In this document: positions 24,190 through 33,323 of the stretch, piece after piece
How positions within the stretch are numbered: position 1 is the first letter of the stretch
Layout of the letters: the number at the start of each line of letters is the position of its first letter
NCBI GenBank assembly: GCA_000963575.1
Contig: CP011077.1
Location: 2,542,001 to 2,606,000 of the forward strand
Length of the DNA: 64,000 nt
From: Klebsiella michiganensis
GTDB lineage: Bacteria > Pseudomonadota > Gammaproteobacteria > Enterobacterales > Enterobacteriaceae
Reading direction: 5' to 3'
Program-made: the position numbers and the translations under genes
The notes under the pieces: generated by a model
Seen by the model: the letters and a program-made list of their open reading frames with translations, nothing else
Databases searched by the model: none
Told to the model about the DNA's origin: nothing

Positions 24190-25809
24190 TTAGTGTTGAA
24201 TAATATACATGGTACGGCTGTAGGCCACGTCTTCCGGGTTATTGATCGGGTAACCTTTCAGCCACGGTTTGATCAGGCGGCCGTTGGTGTACTGGTAGAT
24301 TGGCGCGATGGGCGCTTTTTCCTGAATGATTTTTTCCGCAGCGTTGTAATCTGCATTCCGCGCTTTGTCGGTGGTTTCCTGTGCGGCCTGGGACAACAGT
24401 TTGTCGTATGCCGGGGTATTGAAGCGTGAAATATTACCGCTGTGGGTGGAGGTTAACAGCGACAGGAAGGTCGATGGTTCATTGTAATCCCCTACCCATG
24501 ACGCACGAATAACGTCGAAATTGCCGGTGTTGCGGCTGTCAATGTAGGTTTTCCACTCCTGATTTTGCAGCTTCACGTCAACGCCCAGATTTTTCTTCCA
24601 CATTGATGCCACGGCAATCGCTATCTTCTGGTGGTTTTCGGAGGTGTTATACAGCAACGTCAGTTTAAGCGGTTTGGCGTCGCCATAGCCGGCGGCACGC
24701 AGCAGCATTTTCGCCTGGGCGTTAAGCTCCTGCTGGCTCATATCTTCGAAAGGAGACCTGTCTGGCTTAAAGCCCGCGGTGACGTCAGGCGTAAAGCGCC
24801 AGGCTGGTTTCTCCCCCGTGCCCAGCACCTTCTCAGCCATAAGGCGACGGTCGATGGTCATACTCAAGGCGAGGCGAACTCGCGCATCCGCGGTGGGCCC
24901 TTTTTGCGTGTTAAACGCGTAATAATAGGTGCCAAGCTGCGGCGGCGTGTAAACCTGCCCCGGAATGTCTTTCAGCAGTTTCTGGTAAAGGTTTTTAGGG
25001 AAAGACTCGGTGATGTCGATATCCCCGGCCAGGTAACGTTTGGTTGCCGCAGACTCCTGGTTAATAGGAATAAAGGTCACTTTGGTCAGCACCGTTTTTC
25101 CGTTGTCCCAGTAGTTTTTATTCGGCACCACAACCAGCTTCTCGTTCACCACCCTGTCCTGCAGCGTAAATGCGCCGTTGCCCACGAGGTTGCCCGGCTT
25201 CGTCCATTCCCCACCAAATTTTTCAACGGTGGCTTTAGGCGTGGGATAGAAAGAGAAGTTCGCCGTCAGGCTTGGGAAAAACGGTACAGGTTTATCAAGC
25301 TGCACCCGCAGCGTTTTAGCATCCACGGCCGTCACGCCCAGCCGATCGGCAGGCAGTTTCCCGTCGATAATAGCCTGTGCATTGGTAATGCCCGCTAAGG
25401 CGGCAAACCAGGCAAAGGAGGAGGTGTTTTTGGGGTCAACCAGGCGCTGCCAGCTATAGACAAAGTCCTGCGCGGTGACCGGGGAACCATCGGACCAGCG
25501 GGCATTGTCGCGGAGCGTAAACGTCCAGACGCGGTTATCGTTGCTTTGCCATTTGGTGGCGACACCCTGCACCAGTTCACCCTTTTCGTTTTGGTTAACC
25601 AGGCCTTCAAACAGGTCGCGAATTACCTGAATTTCCGGCAGACCGACCGCTTTGATAGGATCAAGGCTCGCGGGTTCATCTTTAATATGTCTGACCAACT
25701 CCTGACTGCTCGCCAGCGTTGTTCCCGCAGGAACATCCGCCGCCCAGGCGCTTTGCAGCATGGCGGCAACGGCCAACGCACAACAGCTAAAACTGAGGCT
25801 TTTTTTCAT
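24190..25809 (-). CDS. mppA: Periplasmic murein tripeptide-binding protein MppA
   Basis: A 539-residue solute-binding protein of the oligopeptide (SBP_bac_5) family. The signal peptide is MKKSLSFSCCALAVAAMLQSAWA, start 25809 after GGAAGGATAGCG. MppA binds L-Ala-gamma-D-Glu-meso-Dap released from peptidoglycan and delivers it to the Opp permease. Conserved parts include VRHIKDEPASLDPIKA, GNGAFTL and YNEPSTFLSLLTSTHSGN. With mpaA and ycjG next to it, this forms a cluster for recycling murein peptide. Confidence 0.93.
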   Translation of the reverse strand: MKKSLSFSCCALAVAAMLQSAWAADVPAGTTLASSQELVRHIKDEPASLDPIKAVGLPEIQVIRDLFEGLVNQNEKGELVQGVATKWQSNDNRVWTFTLRDNARWSDGSPVTAQDFVYSWQRLVDPKNTSSFAWFAALAGITNAQAIIDGKLPADRLGVTAVDAKTLRVQLDKPVPFFPSLTANFSFYPTPKATVEKFGGEWTKPGNLVGNGAFTLQDRVVNEKLVVVPNKNYWDNGKTVLTKVTFIPINQESAATKRYLAGDIDITESFPKNLYQKLLKDIPGQVYTPPQLGTYYYAFNTQKGPTADARVRLALSMTIDRRLMAEKVLGTGEKPAWRFTPDVTAGFKPDRSPFEDMSQQELNAQAKMLLRAAGYGDAKPLKLTLLYNTSENHQKIAIAVASMWKKNLGVDVKLQNQEWKTYIDSRNTGNFDVIRASWVGDYNEPSTFLSLLTSTHSGNISRFNTPAYDKLLSQAAQETTDKARNADYNAAEKIIQEKAPIAPIYQYTNGRLIKPWLKGYPINNPEDVAYSRTMYIIQH

Positions 25810-25975
25810 CGCTATCCTTCCGTGTATTTGCATTCAGGAGATTTGTGTAAGTTACTGTAGCGTAATTTATTCTTTTGATTCCACGAAAAAGCTCACATCT
25901 GCGGATTAAGGTGAGTTTTCCCTGAAACATTGCTATTAATGACGTTAACAGCCGCTATTCAGTGAGAGGAATATC

Positions 25976-26683
25976 ATGCCCACGACCCGCCCTCGCGCCC
26001 AGCGTGGCCATCTGCCGCCGGGCTGTGAACGTTACGGCAAATCGGTATTAGGTGCGCCGCTGCTCTATTTCCCCGCCACGCAAACGGAAGAACACAGCGG
26101 GCTCATCATTGCCGGTACTCACGGCGATGAAAACGCCGCGATGGTAGCGCTTTCCTGCGCCTTAAGAACGCTTGAACCGCAGTTTCGGCGGCACCATGTG
26201 GTACTGGCGGTAAACCCGGATGGCTGCCAGCTTGGCCTGCGCGCTAATGCGCACGGCGTCGACCTGAACCGCAACTTCCCGGCGGCCAACTGGAAAGCTG
26301 GCGATACTGTTTACCGCTGGAACAGCAGCGCGGATAAGCGCGACGTAGTGCTCTCCACCGGGCAAACGCCGGGTTCCGAACCAGAAACCACCGCCCTGTG
26401 CCAGCTTATTCACCAACTTCAGCCCGCATGGATAGTCTCTTTTCACGATCCGCTGGGCTGCATTGAAGATCCGCACAGCTCCGCGCTGGGACACTGGCTG
26501 GCAGAAGCCTTCGCGCTGCCGCTGGTGACGAGCGTTGGCTACGAAACGCCGGGTTCGTTCGGCAGTTGGTGCGCTGATTTAGGCCTGCCCTGCATTACGG
26601 CGGAATTCCCGCCGATTTCCGCAGATGAGGCCAGCGAGCGCTACCTGCGTGCGATGACTGACCTTTTGCACTGGCACAGGTAA
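25976..26683 (+). CDS. mpaA: Murein peptide amidase A
   Basis: A 235-residue cytoplasmic zinc carboxypeptidase of the M14 family that splits the gamma-D-Glu-Dap bond of the murein tripeptide, releasing L-Ala-D-Glu and Dap. Zinc ligands are in AGTHGDENA (His, Glu) and VSFHDPLG (His). The substrate-binding DLNRNFP motif is present, and EFPPISADEA near the C-terminus supplies the catalytic Glu. It is divergent from mppA, 166 bp apart. Its products feed YcjG, encoded convergently with 3 bp between stops. Confidence 0.92.
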   Translation: MPTTRPRAQRGHLPPGCERYGKSVLGAPLLYFPATQTEEHSGLIIAGTHGDENAAMVALSCALRTLEPQFRRHHVVLAVNPDGCQLGLRANAHGVDLNRNFPAANWKAGDTVYRWNSSADKRDVVLSTGQTPGSEPETTALCQLIHQLQPAWIVSFHDPLGCIEDPHSSALGHWLAEAFALPLVTSVGYETPGSFGSWCADLGLPCITAEFPPISADEASERYLRAMTDLLHWHR

Positions 26684-26686
26684 ACA

Positions 26687-27652
26687 TTAAGGGTAAAGTT
26701 TTCCCGTCTCAAAATGCAGCGATGGCTCCACGTCTACGGCAAGCCAGGTGGGGCCATCGAGGTCGGCAAAGCGTACCTTAGCCGCCAGCGGCAACGCGGC
26801 GGCAATCGCTCGCGAGGTGCAGAGCATACAGCCGAGCATGACATCAAACCCCTGCCCCCGCGCGGCCTGAGCCAGCAATAATGCCTCGGTCAAACCACCG
26901 GTTTTATCGAGCTTAACGTTCACCATGTCATAGCGCCCGGTCAGCGCCGGCAGGCTGCTGCGGGTGTGGCAACTTTCATCGGCACAAATCGGCAGCGGGT
27001 GAATAAAATTCGCCAGCGCATCGTCATCCCCCGCCGGGAGCGGCTGTTCCAGCATCGCCACGTTGAGATCGGCCAGTAGCTGGCAGCGGGCGGCCAGGCC
27101 ATCGCTCCGCCAGGACTCGTTGGCGTCTACAATCAAAATGGCTTCCGGCACCGCCGCCCTGATGGCCACCATCCGTTCGGTGATAAGGCGATCGTCCAGT
27201 TTCACCTTAAGCAGGCGGGCGCCCTTCTGCCAAAGCAAAGCCGCAGAGGCGGCCATTTGTTCCGGGGGGGCAATCGTGACCGTTTGCGCCGTGGTCAACA
27301 TTTCAGGTAATTCGACCGCGTTCAGGGCGGATATTGTCGTGTGTTTCAGTCGGGCTTCCAGGTCCCAAAGCGCGCTGTCAATGGCGTTCCGCGCCGCCCC
27401 AGGCGGAAGAGCTTCCTGTAATTCAGCGCGCGTCATACCGCGCTCAAGCCGTGAAAGTACCGTGGTGATTTGGGCCAGCACCGAAGCATCGCTTTCGCCA
27501 TAGCGCGGGTACGGGGTGCATTCACCGACGCCTTTTATGCCGTCCTGTTCTATTTCCACCACCACCACAACCGCCTCGCTGCGGGTTCCACGCGATATCA
27601 CAAATGGCGTATGGAGCGGCCAGGCTTCCTGGTAAACTTTCACTGTTCTCAT
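26687..27652 (-). CDS. ycjG: L-Ala-D/L-Glu epimerase
   Basis: A 321-residue enolase-superfamily enzyme (muconate-lactonizing subgroup) that epimerises L-Ala-D-Glu to L-Ala-L-Glu so that the dipeptide can be used. The catalytic KxK is in LLKVKLDD; metal ligands are in IVDANESW, EQPLP and ADESC; the second catalytic Lys is in VKLDKTGG. Start chosen at 27652 to match E. coli; an ATG directly before it adds one Met. It is convergent with mpaA and completes the tripeptide pathway. Confidence 0.94.
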   Translation of the reverse strand: MRTVKVYQEAWPLHTPFVISRGTRSEAVVVVVEIEQDGIKGVGECTPYPRYGESDASVLAQITTVLSRLERGMTRAELQEALPPGAARNAIDSALWDLEARLKHTTISALNAVELPEMLTTAQTVTIAPPEQMAASAALLWQKGARLLKVKLDDRLITERMVAIRAAVPEAILIVDANESWRSDGLAARCQLLADLNVAMLEQPLPAGDDDALANFIHPLPICADESCHTRSSLPALTGRYDMVNVKLDKTGGLTEALLLAQAARGQGFDVMLGCMLCTSRAIAAALPLAAKVRFADLDGPTWLAVDVEPSLHFETGKLYP

Positions 27653-27790
27653 CATCAGTCTCCCTTGGGGTTATCGCCTGAGTATAGCGAGCCCACGCTT
27701 TTGCATGTACTTTCAGTTTTTTATGTTCATCACGGATTTCCTGGAATACACTGTTCCCGGCGTTAATTTTATGTAAAAGGAAGATTAAAC

Positions 27791-28297
27791 ATGTCACAAA
27801 CCGTTCATTTCCAGGGCAACCCGGTCAAGGTTGCAGGTCAGATCCCACAGACGGGCAGCAAAGCCGCCGCCTTCTCTCTGGTCGCGAAAGATCTTTCTGA
27901 CGTTGCGCTGAGCCAGTTTGCCGGCAAACGTAAAGTGCTGAATATTTTCCCAAGCATCGACACCGGCGTGTGTGCCGCGTCCGTGCGCAAATTCAACCAG
28001 CTGGCTACCGAGCTGGATAACACCGTTGTGCTGTGTATTTCTGCCGACCTGCCGTTCGCTCAGTCCCGTTTCTGCGGCGCGGAAGGCCTGAACAACGTTG
28101 TCACCCTGTCCACCCTGCGTAACCCTGAGTTCCAGCAGACTTACGGCGTCAGCATTGCCGAAGGCGCGCTGAAAGGCCTGACCGCTCGTGCGGTAGTGGT
28201 TATCAATGAAAATGATGAAGTGGTGTTCAGCGAGCTGGTGAATGAAATCACCAACGAGCCGGATTACGCTGCGGCACTGGAAGTGCTGAAGGCTTAA
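27791..28297 (+). CDS. tpx: Thiol peroxidase Tpx
   Basis: A 168-residue atypical 2-Cys peroxiredoxin that reduces alkyl hydroperoxides using thioredoxin. The peroxidatic Cys61 is in DTGVCAASVRKF and the resolving Cys95 in SRFCGAEGL, as in E. coli. A ribosome site AAAAGGAAG precedes the ATG. It is convergent with tyrR and separated from it by a strong hairpin. Confidence 0.97.
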   Translation: MSQTVHFQGNPVKVAGQIPQTGSKAAAFSLVAKDLSDVALSQFAGKRKVLNIFPSIDTGVCAASVRKFNQLATELDNTVVLCISADLPFAQSRFCGAEGLNNVVTLSTLRNPEFQQTYGVSIAEGALKGLTARAVVVINENDEVVFSELVNEITNEPDYAAALEVLKA

Positions 28298-28316
28298 ACC
28301 TCAGGCCTGTATGAAA

Positions 28317-28343
28317 AGAAAACCCCGGTCTCCCGGGGTTTTT
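28317..28343. terminator. Bidirectional terminator between tpx and tyrR
   Basis: AAAACCCCGG-TCTC-CCGGGGTTTTT, a GC-rich stem flanked by A and T runs, lies between the convergent genes. Confidence 0.88.
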
Positions 28344-28346
28344 GTT

Positions 28347-29909
28347 TTACTCTTCGCCCTTCTTCTGGCTCAGCCCGTACTCGCGCAGCTTGTTGGCAAT
28401 CGCGGTATGGGAAACACCTAACCGTTTAGCCAGCTTACGCGTACTTGGATAACTGCGGTAAAGCTGCGTTAATACCGAGCGTTCAAAGCGGCTGGTAATA
28501 TCGTCCAGCGAGCCTTCCATCGCCTCTTCCCCCACGGCGAGGCTGGCCGAGTCAAAGTCCGGCAGCAGGATGTCCTGCGGACGCAGCTCGTAGCCTTCCA
28601 GCTGGGTTAACGCACGGTAGATGGCGTTTTTCAGCTGGCGCACGTTGCCCGGCCAGCCGTAGCGGGTCAGCACGCTGCTTAAATCGTGAGACAGCTTAGG
28701 CCGCGGCACGCCCTGTTCGTCGGCAAAGCGCGCCACGAACAGCTCCGTCAGCGGCATGATGTCCTGCGGGCGATCGCGCAGCGGCGGCAGATTCAGGGTC
28801 AGGACGTTGAGGCGATAATAGAGATCCTCGCGGAACTCACCTTTCTGCACCAGTTCCACCAGGTTTTTTTGCGTCGCGCAAATCACACGGACATCAACAT
28901 GCACCTCATGCTCTTCGCCTACGCGACGGAAAGTGCCGTCGTTCAGGAAGCGCAGCAGCTTGGTCTGCATACGCGGCGACATTTCACCGATTTCGTCCAG
29001 CAGCACTGACCCACCGTTGGCCTGTTCAAAGAAGCCTTTTTTGCCTTCGACGGCGTTTGCATAGGCTCCGGCCGCGTGACCAAACAGTTCGCTTTCAATC
29101 ACATCATCGGGAATGGAGCCGCAGTTCAGCGCCAGGTAAGGTTTTTGCGCTCGCGGGCTGCTCAGGTGGCAGGCGTTGGCCAGAAGATCTTTCCCGGTGC
29201 CGGTATCGCCCACAATCAACAGCGGCGCATTCAGCAGCGACAGTTTGCGGGCCTGCTCAACCACATGACGCATTTTCTGGCTGACGGCGACAATCTGATC
29301 AAAGGCGCTGAAGTCGCTGCTGGAGAGATTTTGCAGCTGGCGTCCCATGCGCACGGTAGAGCGCAGCATAACAACTGCGCCAACCAGCAGCGGCTGATTA
29401 TCTTCGCCATCCAGATGAACCGGCGTGATCTCCAGCAGGAAGTTTTGCCCATGGATCACGACATGTTCGGTATGGGAGTCGTGCGGTTCGCTCTCCAGCC
29501 AGCGGGTGAAGTTAAATCCGTTAATCAACGTGCCCGCATTGTGATTACGCAGGCGATCTTCGCTCTGCCCGAACAGCGCACAGCTTGCCGGGTTGGCCAG
29601 CTCAACTTTGCTGCGCATATCCAGCGACAGTACCGGTTCCGGCAGCGCCTCAAGCAGCGCGCTCAGGGCGCGATGCTCACGCTCGGAAGGCATCCACGGC
29701 ACTTTACGCACGTCGGTAACGTCAGGGATACGGCGGATTTCAGCCATCAGGCTGCTGAAGGATTCAAAATCAAGGGAGGAAAAATTAAGGTAAATACGCC
29801 CAATTGGGTCAATTTCGATACCGCGCAAATCAATACCGCGCAGCACTAACAGATCGAGTAGTTCACGAGTGAGACCAAGGCGGTCCTGACAAAAGACTTC
29901 CAGACGCAT
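28347..29909 (-). CDS. tyrR: Aromatic amino acid regulator TyrR
   Basis: A 520-residue regulator of aromatic amino acid uptake and synthesis. Order: N-terminal ACT domain (MRLEVFCQDRLGLTRELL), a PAS domain, the AAA+ domain with Walker A GDTGTGKDLLA, and a C-terminal helix-turn-helix (TRKLAKRLGVSHTAIANKLREYG). The loop that carries GAFTGA in sigma-54 activators reads GAYANAVEG here, which fits TyrR acting with sigma-70. Slightly longer than E. coli TyrR (513) at the C-terminus. Confidence 0.95.
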   Translation of the reverse strand: MRLEVFCQDRLGLTRELLDLLVLRGIDLRGIEIDPIGRIYLNFSSLDFESFSSLMAEIRRIPDVTDVRKVPWMPSEREHRALSALLEALPEPVLSLDMRSKVELANPASCALFGQSEDRLRNHNAGTLINGFNFTRWLESEPHDSHTEHVVIHGQNFLLEITPVHLDGEDNQPLLVGAVVMLRSTVRMGRQLQNLSSSDFSAFDQIVAVSQKMRHVVEQARKLSLLNAPLLIVGDTGTGKDLLANACHLSSPRAQKPYLALNCGSIPDDVIESELFGHAAGAYANAVEGKKGFFEQANGGSVLLDEIGEMSPRMQTKLLRFLNDGTFRRVGEEHEVHVDVRVICATQKNLVELVQKGEFREDLYYRLNVLTLNLPPLRDRPQDIMPLTELFVARFADEQGVPRPKLSHDLSSVLTRYGWPGNVRQLKNAIYRALTQLEGYELRPQDILLPDFDSASLAVGEEAMEGSLDDITSRFERSVLTQLYRSYPSTRKLAKRLGVSHTAIANKLREYGLSQKKGEE

Positions 29910-30093
29910 GCAGGTGACCTTATGTTACGGTAAACGGCCTATACGACCTTCAGCCGGGCTGAAGGACCTCATAGAGTTGCAGGGATGATAACGCAGTTAG
30001 TCGTTGGCAAGAAGATGCCTGTCATGAAATGTTGACACTAAAAGACAAACCACTGGTCAACAAGCGCCATATTTATACGCGTGCTGTAAACAA

Positions 30094-30119
30094 CCAAGGG
30101 CAGCCGAAGCTGCCCTTGG
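30094..30119 (-). terminator. Terminator after ycjF
   Basis: CCAAGGGCAGC-CGAA-GCTGCCCTTGG is a perfect 11-bp stem just after the ycjF stop, with a short T-rich tail on the minus strand. The remaining gap to tyrR (29910-30093) shows no further clear signal. Confidence 0.75.
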
Positions 30120-30134
30120 CGCAAGCTAACAACG

Positions 30135-31202
30135 TCAGTTGGCCGGTTTGTTTTTCCCTGAGGCCAGCGTCTCTTTCAGCTGAACCAGAAGCTGTTTGCG
30201 GAAATCGCCCAGCCGGGGCTTGTCATCCTCCAGCCACGGCAGCGGGCGGCAGAGTTCCATCGCCTTGATACCCAGACGAGCAGTCAGCAGCCCGGCCCCT
30301 ATGCCCTGTGCCGCTCGAGCAGAAAGCCTCGCGGCAATATCCTGCGACATCCAGTCCATGCCAACTTCACGCACCAGCTCGCTCGCGCCGGCGAAAGCAA
30401 TATTCAGCAGCACCAGACGGAACAGGCGAATGCGGCTGAAATAGCCCAGTTCGATGCCATATAGCGTGGCGATCCGGTTAATCAGGCGCAGGTTGCGCCA
30501 GGCAATAAAGGCCATATCCACCAGCGCCAGCGGGCTGACGGCAATCATCAGCGTGGATTCCGCGGCCGAGCGGCTGATTTCCCGCCTGGCCTGGGCGTCC
30601 AGCACCGGCTGAACCAACTGAGCATAAAGCGCCACGACTTCCCGGTCGTTGTGGGTTTCGTGAATGGAGGCATACCAGCGCTGCAGCGCCGGATGGCCTT
30701 TATCCAGCCCGGCCTGGCCGGCAAGTTTTTCACAGAACGCCCGCCCTCTGCCCGTGCCGTGACTGGCAAGCAGTTCCCGGGCCTCATCGCGCTCTTCGGC
30801 ACGCTGGCGCAAACGCCACAGTCGCCGCCATTCGCTGGCAATCGAGCCCACGCCGGCCGCAACGATAAGCCCCCCGGCAACGCCGCCGCCGAGCGCGATC
30901 CAGTCCTGGTTCACAAAAGCGCTGTGGGTCCACTGCACGCCCTGGGCCACCACGCTGACGCCAAACAGCGCCAGCCCGGCCGTAACCATTTTGCGCCACA
31001 GGCTACGCTTCGGCCTTAAAGCAGCCTCAATAACCGCCTCAGCCTGACCTTCTTCGTCGGCCAGCGTTTCAACGCTGGCGGTGACCGGGGTAAACTTTTG
31101 CGCGTCGGGTTCACTGAACGCATGGGCCGCTTTCCAGTCCTGCTCTTTTTCCGCCTCCAGCGGCTGCGCAAAATCGATGCGCGGTTTAATAGGATCGCTC
31201 AT
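30135..31202 (-). CDS. ycjF: Inner-membrane protein YcjF (DUF697)
   Basis: A 355-residue membrane protein of the UPF0283/DUF697 group. Two membrane spans occur at about 70-90 and 102-122, followed by a soluble part with a YGIELGYFSRIRLFRLVLLNI region typical of DUF697. Its ATG overlaps the ycjX stop by 4 bp. In E. coli ycjX-ycjF are heat-shock genes under sigma-32. The function is not established; the pairing with a P-loop NTPase suggests a membrane partner. Confidence 0.92.
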   Translation of the reverse strand: MSDPIKPRIDFAQPLEAEKEQDWKAAHAFSEPDAQKFTPVTASVETLADEEGQAEAVIEAALRPKRSLWRKMVTAGLALFGVSVVAQGVQWTHSAFVNQDWIALGGGVAGGLIVAAGVGSIASEWRRLWRLRQRAEERDEARELLASHGTGRGRAFCEKLAGQAGLDKGHPALQRWYASIHETHNDREVVALYAQLVQPVLDAQARREISRSAAESTLMIAVSPLALVDMAFIAWRNLRLINRIATLYGIELGYFSRIRLFRLVLLNIAFAGASELVREVGMDWMSQDIAARLSARAAQGIGAGLLTARLGIKAMELCRPLPWLEDDKPRLGDFRKQLLVQLKETLASGKNKPAN

Positions 31203-32596
31203 CGCAATTTATCTCCAATCAAGAATTCCAGCGCCGCGTCCAGTCTGATGTGCGGCAGCGGACGGTCGACGTCCATTACCTGCGGGCGAAATTGTTCAAA
31301 CTGAAAGCCCTGGTTCTGCCAGAAAGCGTTGCCGGGCAGGCGCGAAGGGACTTCCCCTGGATAAACCGTCAGCGGTTCACCGTCGCTCAGACGGTTGCCG
31401 CGCAGCGCCGGGATTTGCTCCCCCTGTACTTCCACGATGCCGCTTTGCGTCGCCTGCACGGAAGCCAGCCCCATGCAGTCCATACTGATGCCTTCGAAGG
31501 CCGCATTTTGCCAGGCGTCCTGCACAAGCTGTTGCAGCAAAGAAACCATGTTGGCATGCTGGTCAACCGTAACATGATCGGCTTTGGTAGCAGCAAACAG
31601 CAGCTTATCGATCACCGGAGAAAAAAGGCGGCGGAACAGCGTGCGCTGCCCGTAATGGAAGCTTTGCATGAGCTGGGTTAACGCCAGCCGCATGTCGTTG
31701 AACGCCTGGGGGCCGCTGTTGAGCGGCTGCAGGCAGTCCACCAGCACAATCTGCCGGTCAAAGCGCAGGAAATGATTCTTATAGAACCCTTTCACCACTT
31801 TTTCACAGTAGTAGTCAAAACGCGCGCGCAGCATACCGATGTTGCTGCTCTTATCCGCCTGGGCAAGCTTAGACTCGCCAAAGCCGTCCACATCCGGCCA
31901 CGGGAAGAACTGCAGCGCGGGCGCTCCCGCCATGTCTCCGGGCAGCACAAAACGCCCCGGCTGAATAAAATGCAGCCCTTCTTTTTTGCAGCGCATTAGA
32001 TAGTCGGTCCACGCCTCGGAAATCGCCGCCAGGCGGTTTTCATCGGCGGGCGCAAGGGGATCTAACCCTTCACAAAGGCGCCGCCACTGTGCTGACCACT
32101 CGGCGCGCTGGCCCTGCAGCAGGCCGGTCATTTGGCGAGACCAGCTCAGGTAATCCTGAGCCAGCATGGGCAGGTCGAGCAGCCACTCCCCTGGATAATC
32201 CACGATTTCCAGGTAAAGCGTTGACGTGTCTTTGAAGTGGCGCAGCAGAGAGTCGCTGGAGCGATAACGCAGCGCCAGACGCATTTCGCTTACGCCGCGG
32301 GTAGGCGTCGGCCAGGCCGGTGGCGTGCCGTAAAGCTGCGCCATGCCTTCATCATAGGTAAAACGCTGAATACCCAGATCCCGCTGCGGCACGCGCTTAA
32401 CCCCAAGCAAACGCTCTTCACGGGCGGCACTCAGCATCGGCAGGCGTGCCCCGGTATGAATACCCAGCAGCTGGTTAACCATCGCGGTAATAAATGCGGT
32501 TTTACCGCTACGGCTCAGCCCGGTTACCGCCAGGCGTAAATGACGATCGACGCCCCGGTTCACCAGGGCGTTAAGTTCGTTTTTGATTCGGTTCAT
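31199..32596 (-). CDS. ycjX: YcjX-family P-loop NTPase
   Basis: A 465-residue DUF463 protein with Walker A GLSRSGKTAFI near residue 27-36 and LFAATKADHV as the G4-like specificity motif. It is cytoplasmic or membrane-attached through YcjF. In E. coli it belongs to the sigma-32 regulon and is often grouped with the psp region. The upstream DNA and first 24 codons are duplicated exactly in tandem (see 32524-32955). Only the inner copy leads into the full gene; the outer copy would make MNRIK... and stop after 26 codons. Confidence 0.94.
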   Translation of the reverse strand: MNRIKNELNALVNRGVDRHLRLAVTGLSRSGKTAFITAMVNQLLGIHTGARLPMLSAAREERLLGVKRVPQRDLGIQRFTYDEGMAQLYGTPPAWPTPTRGVSEMRLALRYRSSDSLLRHFKDTSTLYLEIVDYPGEWLLDLPMLAQDYLSWSRQMTGLLQGQRAEWSAQWRRLCEGLDPLAPADENRLAAISEAWTDYLMRCKKEGLHFIQPGRFVLPGDMAGAPALQFFPWPDVDGFGESKLAQADKSSNIGMLRARFDYYCEKVVKGFYKNHFLRFDRQIVLVDCLQPLNSGPQAFNDMRLALTQLMQSFHYGQRTLFRRLFSPVIDKLLFAATKADHVTVDQHANMVSLLQQLVQDAWQNAAFEGISMDCMGLASVQATQSGIVEVQGEQIPALRGNRLSDGEPLTVYPGEVPSRLPGNAFWQNQGFQFEQFRPQVMDVDRPLPHIRLDAALEFLIGDKLR

Positions 32597-32646
32597 AAGC
32601 GTCCTGATTGCCTTCCGCTGCAGAAAATACCTTCATTGATAATATC

Positions 32647-32674
32647 AAATGGGGGTGATTGCCAGGAATCAAAG
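32647..32674 (-). promoter_or_regulatory. Sigma-32-type promoter of ycjX, inner copy
   Basis: On the minus strand CTTTGAT and CCCCATTT are separated by 13 bp, close to the heat-shock consensus CTTGAAA/CCCCATnT. It lies about 50 bp before the ycjX ATG. E. coli ycjX is a known sigma-32 target. Confidence 0.6.
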
Positions 32675-32862
32675 CGTTATATGCCCGTCAGACTTCAAGT
32701 TGCATGTGCGTTGGCTGCATCCGCTCGCCCCTTAGCTATTTACCGCCAGGCGTAAATGACGATCGACGCCCCGGTTCACCAGGGCGTTAAGTTCGTTTTT
32801 GATTCGGTTCATAAGCGTCCTGATTGCCTTCCGCTGCAGAAAATACCTTCATTGATAATATC

Positions 32863-32890
32863 AAATGGGGGTGATTGCCAGGAATCAAAG
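32863..32890 (-). promoter_or_regulatory. Sigma-32-type promoter of ycjX, duplicated copy
   Basis: Identical to the promoter at 32647-32674 because of the 216-bp duplication. Transcription from here would run through a 26-codon abortive frame and then the inner promoter into ycjX. Confidence 0.5.
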
Positions 32891-32892
32891 CG

Positions 32893-33006
32893 TTATATGC
32901 CCGTCAGACTTCAAGTTGCATGTGCGTTGGCTGCATCCGCTCGCCCCTTAGCTATGCTCCTGAGAACTCCCGGCCTTGCCGTCTGCCTGCAACTCGAATT
33001 ATTTGG
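32893..33006. repeat. ERIC (IRU) element downstream of pspD, shortened
   Basis: The ends read TCAAGTTGCATGTGCGTTGGCTGCAT and CTGCCTGCAACTCGAATTATTT in the usual ERIC arrangement, with a reduced centre containing GCTCCTGAGAACT. About 114 bp, compared with about 127 bp for the standard element. Half of it (32677-32739) is repeated in the other duplication copy. Confidence 0.75.
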
Positions 33007-33039
33007 CGTACAGCGAGAAAACCCGCCGTTAGAAGGAGG

Positions 33040-33270
33040 TTATTTTGCCATGCGGCGGTCGTAACGGTCGGAGACGTTACGCAGGATGCGGGTCAGTAAC
33101 GGCTCCAGCACCACGGCCAGCACCATTTTCAGCGGGCGGCGTGCTACGGATTTTATCGCCCACGCCGCAAAACCCGCCGGGCCGAATCGCAGCGCGACAA
33201 GCAAAGCAAGCTTCCCGGCAAGTTTCAGTCCCGGTTTAGCTTTCTGGCTGACGGATTGGAATGTAGTCAT
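33040..33270 (-). CDS. pspD: Phage shock protein PspD
   Basis: A 76-residue membrane-associated protein, last gene of the pspABCD operon. The diagnostic C-terminal region is FGPAGFAAWAIKSVARRPLKM, nearly the same as in E. coli. The start at 33270 follows GGAGAGACA; longer frames from 33384 run through repeat DNA and are rejected. A pair of REP-like hairpins separates it from pspC. No pspE gene follows; duplicated DNA and ERIC sequence come next. Confidence 0.88.
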   Translation of the reverse strand: MTTFQSVSQKAKPGLKLAGKLALLVALRFGPAGFAAWAIKSVARRPLKMVLAVVLEPLLTRILRNVSDRYDRRMAK

Positions 33271-33323
33271 TGTCTCTCCAAAAGCGGTTAATGGCGGTGT
33301 GTGATTGGCATTGAGCCTGAGCG

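Larger units (their letters stand above)
32524..32955. repeat. Exact 216-bp tandem duplication at the ycjX promoter
   Basis: Copy 1 is 32524-32739 and copy 2 is 32740-32955; an offset of 216 bp holds across the whole unit. Each copy includes the first 73 nt of ycjX, its ribosome site, a sigma-32-like promoter and the outer part of an ERIC element. The unit length is a multiple of three, but the coding part is a promoter-proximal fragment, so ycjX itself is not lengthened. Confidence 0.95.

Noticed and set aside
32540..33064. Two plus-strand frames of 71 and 102 codons with identical beginnings
   Set aside because: They are antisense to the ycjX start and are identical only because of the 216-bp duplication; no ribosome site.
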